Shown: in pieces, positions 5,946-8,956 of the stretch
How positions within the stretch are numbered: the first letter of the stretch is position 1
How the letters are laid out: the number at the start of each line of letters is the position of its first letter
From: Clostridiales bacterium UBA4653
GTDB taxonomy: Bacteria; Bacillota; Clostridia; Oscillospirales; CAG-272
Assembly (NCBI GenBank): GCA_002405565.1
Contig: DHMB01000030.1
Location: 1-8,956, forward strand
Reading direction: 5' to 3'
Length of the DNA stretch: 8,956 bases
Program-made: the position numbers and the translations under genes
Notes under the pieces: model-generated
Databases searched by the model: none
Seen by the model: only the letters and a program-made list of their open reading frames with translations
What the model was told of the DNA's origin: nothing

Positions 5946-5974
5946 ATTATATAGTCGGGTGTGACTTTTGTCAA
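5946..5974 (-). promoter_or_regulatory. Perfect-consensus promoter of the DUF1858 gene
   Basis: The minus strand has TTGACA (5974-5969), a 17-base spacer and TATAAT (5951-5946), exact matches to the housekeeping sigma consensus at the ideal distance. Transcription should start near 5939, about 28 bases before the ATG. It is the only clear promoter upstream of trmK and the Nif3 gene, so those genes may depend on read-through from here. Confidence 0.9.
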
Positions 5975-6160
5975 TAGAAAAAAGGAAGAGACTTTGTAAA
6001 TACTGTTTTTCCCCGCGGTGAACGGAATTATGTCCGGAGCGGCTCAAAAAGCGGATTTTTGCCGAAAAATGCCCCTTTGAGGGTTGATTATGTAAATATT
6101 TCACAAATATAAATTATCTTTTTCTGCCAATATGCCGAATGTTAAAAAATCGAATTTATC
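5975..6160. other. Core of the divergent intergenic region
   Basis: This stretch separates the back-to-back promoters of the DUF1858 gene and the EF-G-like gene. I find no gene in it. Two structures stand out. One is a nested stem at 6043-6081, with CTCAAA/TTTGAG outside and ATTTTT/AAAAAT inside around GCCG. The other is a near-palindrome TGTAAATATTTCACA at 6091-6105 that resembles an operator. A 16-codon frame near 6030 lacks a good ribosome binding site. Confidence 0.5.
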
Positions 6161-6189
6161 TTGATAATTTCTAACAAAAGTTATATAAT
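6161..6189 (+). promoter_or_regulatory. Promoter of the EF-G-like gene
   Basis: TTGATA (6161-6166), a 17-base spacer and TATAAT (6184-6189) form a near-consensus housekeeping promoter. Transcription should begin near 6196, leaving about 72 bases before the ATG at 6268. No terminator-like hairpin is seen in that leader. Confidence 0.85.
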
Positions 6190-6267
6190 ATATATGTTGA
6201 ATTTTTGTTATTCTGTTCAAAATGACGGAAATACGAAGCTAAACAATATTATTCAAGGAGTAGATAT

Positions 6268-8346
6268 ATGGAAAAAGTACTTACAAAGAACATCCGCAAC
6301 GTATGCCTTCTCGGTCACAGCGCCGACGGTAAGACATCTCTTGCGGAGGCAATGCTTTATCTTACGAAAGGAACAGACCGTCTCGGCAATCCGACAGACG
6401 GAAACACCGTCTGCGATTACGATCCCGAGGAGATCAAGCGCGGCTTCTCTCTTTCGGCATCGATTGCTCCGGTTAATTATAAAGGCACAAAGATAAACAT
6501 AATAGACACTCCCGGATACCTCGATTTTGCGGGAGAGGTTGTTCAGGCGCTCCGCGTTGCCGGCTCCGCGCTCATCGTCGTAAACGCGAAAGCGGGCGTT
6601 GAGGTCGGAACGGAAATCGCCTGGAGAAACGTTACGGATCGTCACGTTCCGAGAGCGTTCTTCATCAACAAGTGCGATGATCCCGAGGCGCGCTTCGGTC
6701 ACGTTTTCAAAGAGCTTCACGAGATGTTCGGAAACAGCGTGTGCCCTGTTGTCATCCCCGTTCTCAAGGGCGATACAATCGTCGGTCTGCTTGACCTTAT
6801 CGATATGAAGGCGTTCGGCTTCGGCAAGGGCAACGCGGGCAAGGAAATCGAAATTCCCGAAGAAAACAACGAAAGAATTGAAAAATTCCACACAATGCTC
6901 ATGGAATCCATTGCGGAAACAAGTGATGAGCTCATGGAAAAATATTTCGGCGGCGAAGAAATCACAAGAGAAGAGGCTATGAAAGCCGTTCACGAAGGCG
7001 TTCGTACAGGCTCGATCGCTCCCGTATTCTGCGGCTCGGCAACGAACCTTTGCGGAATCGAATCCCTTATGGACTTCATCGTCGGCACATTCCCGAATCC
7101 GCTCTTCCACAAGGGCGAAATCGTTACGGATGACGACGGCACCGAGCACGAGGTCACAATGTCCGAAACCGGCGCTCCCTCGATATTCGTGTTCAAGACA
7201 ATCGCCGACCCGTTCGTCGGTAAGATGTCGTTCTTCAAGGTTATGAACGGCGAGCTCAAGAGCGGCACGGAACTCAAAAACCTCAGAACAGAGCAGGGCG
7301 AAAAATTTGCCCATATCTATACAATCTGCGGCAAAAAGCAGACGGAAGTCGACACTCTCTGCTGCGGCGACATCGGCGTTACGGCTAAGCTCGCAAACAC
7401 AAACACAAACGACACCCTTTCCGCAGATCCCGCGGCAAAGCCCTATAAGAAGATCGTTTATCCCGAATCCTTCTATCAGAGAGCAATCATCTCCAAGGGC
7501 AAGGGCGAGGAAGACAAGATCGCGCAGGGTATCGCAAGACTTATCGAAGAAGATCCTTCCATCAAATATGAAAACAACCCCGAAACAAAGCAGATGCTCG
7601 TTTCCGGTCAGGGCGATATTCATATCGACGTTATCGTTTCCAAGCTGAAATCGCGCTTCGGCGTTTCCGTCGATCTCGAACAGCCTAAGGTTGCTTACAG
7701 AGAGACGATCAGAGGTCGCAGCGACGTTCAGGGCAAGCATAAGAAACAGTCCGGCGGTCACGGTCAGTACGGTGACGTCCGCATCCGTTTCTCTCCCGGC
7801 GAAACAGAAGGACTTACCTTTGAAGTATCCGTTGTCGGCGGTACGGTTCCGAAAAACTTCAACCCCGCGGTCGAAAAGGGACTTCTCGAATCGATGCAGA
7901 AGGGCGTTCTCGCAGGTTACCCCGTTGTTTACCTGAAAGCAGACCTCTATGACGGTTCGTATCACCCCGTTGACTCTTCGGAAATGGCGTTCAAGATTGC
8001 CGCTTCTCTTGCATATAAGGAAGGTCTTATGAAGGCTAACCCCGTTCTCCTTGAGCCTGTTGCAAACGTCAAGGTTTACGCTCCCTCCGATATGATAGGC
8101 GATATCATGTCCGCATTCACAAAGCGCAGAGGCAGAGTCCTCGGCATGACGCCCACCGAAAGAAAGGGCGAGCAGATGCTCGAAGCGGAAGCTCCGATTG
8201 CGGAAATGTCCGACTTTGCAATTCAGCTCCGCGCTATCACGCAGGGCAGAGGCACATACACAATGAAGTTTGAACGTTATGAGGACGTTCCTCAGATGGT
8301 TGCAGACAAGATCATTGCGGAAGCAAAGGCAAACGCAGAAGAATAA
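6268..8346 (+). CDS. fusA: Elongation factor G-like translational GTPase (EF-G-2 type, DTPGY)
   Basis: The 692-residue protein has full EF-G architecture. The G domain covers residues 1-275, with P-loop GHSADGKTS (16-24), switch I RGFSLSAS (58-65), DTPGY (80-84), NKCD (134-137) and CGSAT (255-259). Domain II runs from about 300, III from about 395, IV from about 475 and V from about 595. Domain IV keeps both ribosome-facing loops, SGGHGQYGD (495-503) and YDGSYHPVDSSE (561-572), with His566 at the position of E. coli His583. The usual catalytic His of DTPGH is Tyr84, as in the EF-G-2/FusA-like subfamily, so this is probably a paralogue and not the str-operon EF-G. It stands alone, not beside rpsL, rpsG or tuf. 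AAGGAG lies seven bases before the ATG. A role in translocation or ribosome release is inferred; whether the genome holds another fusA cannot be seen. Confidence 0.93.
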   Translation: MEKVLTKNIRNVCLLGHSADGKTSLAEAMLYLTKGTDRLGNPTDGNTVCDYDPEEIKRGFSLSASIAPVNYKGTKINIIDTPGYLDFAGEVVQALRVAGSALIVVNAKAGVEVGTEIAWRNVTDRHVPRAFFINKCDDPEARFGHVFKELHEMFGNSVCPVVIPVLKGDTIVGLLDLIDMKAFGFGKGNAGKEIEIPEENNERIEKFHTMLMESIAETSDELMEKYFGGEEITREEAMKAVHEGVRTGSIAPVFCGSATNLCGIESLMDFIVGTFPNPLFHKGEIVTDDDGTEHEVTMSETGAPSIFVFKTIADPFVGKMSFFKVMNGELKSGTELKNLRTEQGEKFAHIYTICGKKQTEVDTLCCGDIGVTAKLANTNTNDTLSADPAAKPYKKIVYPESFYQRAIISKGKGEEDKIAQGIARLIEEDPSIKYENNPETKQMLVSGQGDIHIDVIVSKLKSRFGVSVDLEQPKVAYRETIRGRSDVQGKHKKQSGGHGQYGDVRIRFSPGETEGLTFEVSVVGGTVPKNFNPAVEKGLLESMQKGVLAGYPVVYLKADLYDGSYHPVDSSEMAFKIAASLAYKEGLMKANPVLLEPVANVKVYAPSDMIGDIMSAFTKRRGRVLGMTPTERKGEQMLEAEAPIAEMSDFAIQLRAITQGRGTYTMKFERYEDVPQMVADKIIAEAKANAEE

Positions 8347-8353
8347 TGAAACA

Positions 8354-8381
8354 AAAAAGCCGTCCTTCGGGGCGGCTTTTT
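8354..8381 (+). terminator. Intrinsic terminator of the EF-G-like gene
   Basis: AAAAAGCCGTCC (8354-8365) pairs with GGGCGGCTTTTT (8370-8381) over twelve base pairs with one G-U, around a UUCG loop. The 3' T run serves as the U-tract. It begins eight bases after the stop codon, so the gene is transcribed alone. Confidence 0.93.
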
Positions 8382-8404
8382 GAGTTAAGAGGGACGAGAG
8401 AAAA

Positions 8405-8441
8405 GTGAAGAGAAGAGGTGCGCTCCGCGCGGGGTTATTAT
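8405..8441 (+). repeat. Dispersed direct repeat, copy 2
   Basis: This is the second copy of the 72-109 repeat, in the same orientation, sharing the unbroken core AGGTGCGCTCCGCGCGGG and the following ATTAT. Here it lies 24 bases after the EF-G-like terminator and forms the left edge of the hairpin-rich patch. Confidence 0.75.
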
Positions 8442-8462
8442 GTTGTGTACGTGTGGGTCGTG

Positions 8463-8481
8463 CCTGCGGTGACGGGAGAAA
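8463..8481 (+). repeat. Direct repeat CCTGCGGTGACGGGAGAAA, copy 1
   Basis: This is an exact 19-base match to 8817-8835, 354 bases downstream. In this copy it is followed by the CTCCCTC-TTT-GAGGGAG hairpin and then ATTTGCAAG. Confidence 0.85.
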
Positions 8482-8488
8482 TATCTGC

Positions 8489-8505
8489 CTCCCTCTTTGA
8501 GGGAG
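8489..8505. repeat. Perfect hairpin CTCCCTC-TTT-GAGGGAG
   Basis: A seven-base-pair stem with a three-base loop. It is followed at once by ATTTGCAAG and a second dyad (8509-8533) with one internal mismatch. There is no U-tract, so it is not an ordinary terminator. Confidence 0.75.
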
Positions 8506-8559
8506 ATTTGCAAGCGTGCGAAGCACCCTTGCAGGCTTCGCCGAGAAAAAGGTGGGTGG

Positions 8560-8577
8560 CATTTTCGCAAGAAAATG
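8560..8577. repeat. Perfect hairpin CATTTTC-GCAA-GAAAATG
   Basis: A seven-base-pair stem closed by GCAA, a GNRA-type tetraloop, with GGTGG before it and GCGGAAGGAG after it. It belongs to the same repeat patch. Confidence 0.7.
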
Positions 8578-8646
8578 GCGGAAGGAGTTTACAAGGTAAA
8601 ACGTATCATCAATACGAAAATTTCCCGCAGGCGCCCTTCATTATGT

Positions 8647-8673
8647 GTACTTTCTTTTTTGAAAAGAAAGTAC
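8647..8673. repeat. Long perfect hairpin, 12-bp stem
   Basis: GTACTTTCTTTT (8647-8658) is the exact reverse complement of AAAAGAAAGTAC (8662-8673), with TTG between. It is followed by a second perfect dyad, TTCGGGG-AGAA-CCCCGAA (8686-8703). The pair looks like a single repeated unit. It is not near the end of any gene and lacks a T-tract. Confidence 0.8.
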
Positions 8674-8816
8674 GAAAGAAAGCAATTCGGGGAGAACCCC
8701 GAAGACCCCCTTAAAAGTTCAAGGCGGAGCTCCTCTGCCACGTCGGCTTTACCAAGGCAAAGGCGGAAGTGCAGCGCGAATCTTAAAGTGCTTTTTGATT
8801 GTGCAGAGTTTTTGTT

Positions 8817-8835
8817 CCTGCGGTGACGGGAGAAA
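8817..8835 (+). repeat. Direct repeat CCTGCGGTGACGGGAGAAA, copy 2
   Basis: An exact copy of 8463-8481. Its last six bases enter the hairpin GAGAAAAC-GAAAAA-GTTTTCTC (8830-8851). After it the ATTTGCAAG module appears inverted, as CTTGCAAATCCCTC (8851-8864). Confidence 0.85.
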
Positions 8836-8885
8836 ACGAAAAAGTTTTCTCTTGCAAATCCCTCTCCGACGCACTCCGTGCGCCA

Positions 8886-8904
8886 CCTCTCCCTTGGGGA
8901 GAGG
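8886..8904. repeat. Perfect hairpin CCTCTCCC-TTG-GGGAGAGG
   Basis: An eight-base-pair stem with a three-base loop, preceded by CGCAC-TCC-GTGCG (8870-8882). The string CCCTCTCCGACGC...CCACCTCTCCC is of a kind I associate with intergenic repeats of gut Clostridia; that association is from memory and was not searched. Confidence 0.75.
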
Positions 8905-8956
8905 CTAAAAAGGAACAAACAAAACCAATAACCGAAGTTTCTTTTGCCTGCTTTTC

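Larger units (their letters stand above)
8382..8956. repeat. Gene-free, hairpin-dense mosaic of intergenic repeats
   Basis: These 575 bases hold no credible coding frame. They are packed with short perfect palindromes: 8489-8505, 8509-8533 (one mismatch), 8560-8577, 8647-8673, 8686-8703, 8723-8739, 8830-8851, 8870-8882 and 8886-8904. A 19-base module occurs twice (8463-8481, 8817-8835). A second module containing ATTTGCAAG occurs once in each orientation (8506-8514, 8851-8859). The look is that of short palindromic intergenic elements nested in one another, as found in many copies in Clostridia genomes; copy number cannot be judged from one window. No transposase is present in the patch. Confidence 0.65.

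Noticed and set aside
6253..8562. A 769-codon open frame on the minus strand covering the whole EF-G-like gene.
   Set aside because: It is the antisense shadow of a gene with strong third-position bias. It is low in recognisable domains, rich in Cys, Arg and Phe, and begins inside the repeat patch. The + strand frame has all EF-G motifs, a promoter, a ribosome binding site and a terminator.
8418..8714. A 98-codon + strand frame starting inside the dispersed repeat.
   Set aside because: It uses GTG within the repeat core, lacks a binding site and runs through several perfect hairpins. Noncoding is more likely.
8589..8918. A 109-codon minus-strand frame across the hairpin patch.
   Set aside because: The sequence is a translation of the repeat modules themselves (SPRERW-type peptides), with no ribosome binding site or domain. 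Such frames are a common source of spurious gene calls.
8382..8956. A CRISPR array, considered because of the many repeats.
   Set aside because: The repeats are of different sequences and sizes, are not evenly spaced, and there are no spacers of constant length or Cas genes.

Overview
The window reads as chromosomal DNA of a low-to-mid GC Gram-positive bacterium, most likely a Clostridia-type Firmicute (Bacillota). The grounds are strong AGGAGG-type ribosome binding sites, near-consensus TTGACA-17-TATAAT promoters, intrinsic terminators with UUCG loops, the trmK-Nif3 gene pair, and the style of the intergenic repeats. I cannot name a genus from sequence alone; a gut Oscillospirales or Christensenellales-like organism is a guess.

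Layout. Positions 1-45 hold what looks like the last codons of an IS30-family transposase on the + strand, followed by a short gap with one copy of a dispersed repeat. From 5974 down to 182 everything is on the minus strand. Read in the direction of transcription the order is: a perfect-consensus promoter, a small DUF1858 CxxC protein, an intrinsic terminator, trmK (tRNA m1A22 methyltransferase), a Nif3-family metal protein, a second strong promoter, a 23-codon leader peptide, an intrinsic terminator, the two subunits of a heterodimeric ABC exporter that overlap by ATGA, and a final terminator. Divergent on the + strand, from a promoter at 6161-6189, is a monocistronic EF-G-like translational GTPase of the type that has DTPGY instead of DTPGH, closed by its own terminator at 8354-8381. 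The last 575 bases contain no credible gene. They are a dense patchwork of short perfect hairpins and repeated modules, including a second copy of the repeat seen at 72-109.

Main point. The ABC exporter appears to be controlled by translation-coupled transcription attenuation, arranged like Bacillus subtilis bmrB-bmrC-bmrD: leader peptide, then the subunit with Asp instead of the catalytic Glu, then the subunit with the intact Glu. The leader has a near-perfect Shine-Dalgarno sequence, two overlapping Lys-X-Lys motifs near its N-terminus (the '+X+' macrolide-arrest type), and codons 13-18 that can pair with the 5' arm and loop of the downstream terminator. A ribosome stalled by an antibiotic early in the leader would leave that segment free to block the terminator and switch the exporter on. 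The parts are visible in the sequence; the mechanism and the inducing drug are inference.
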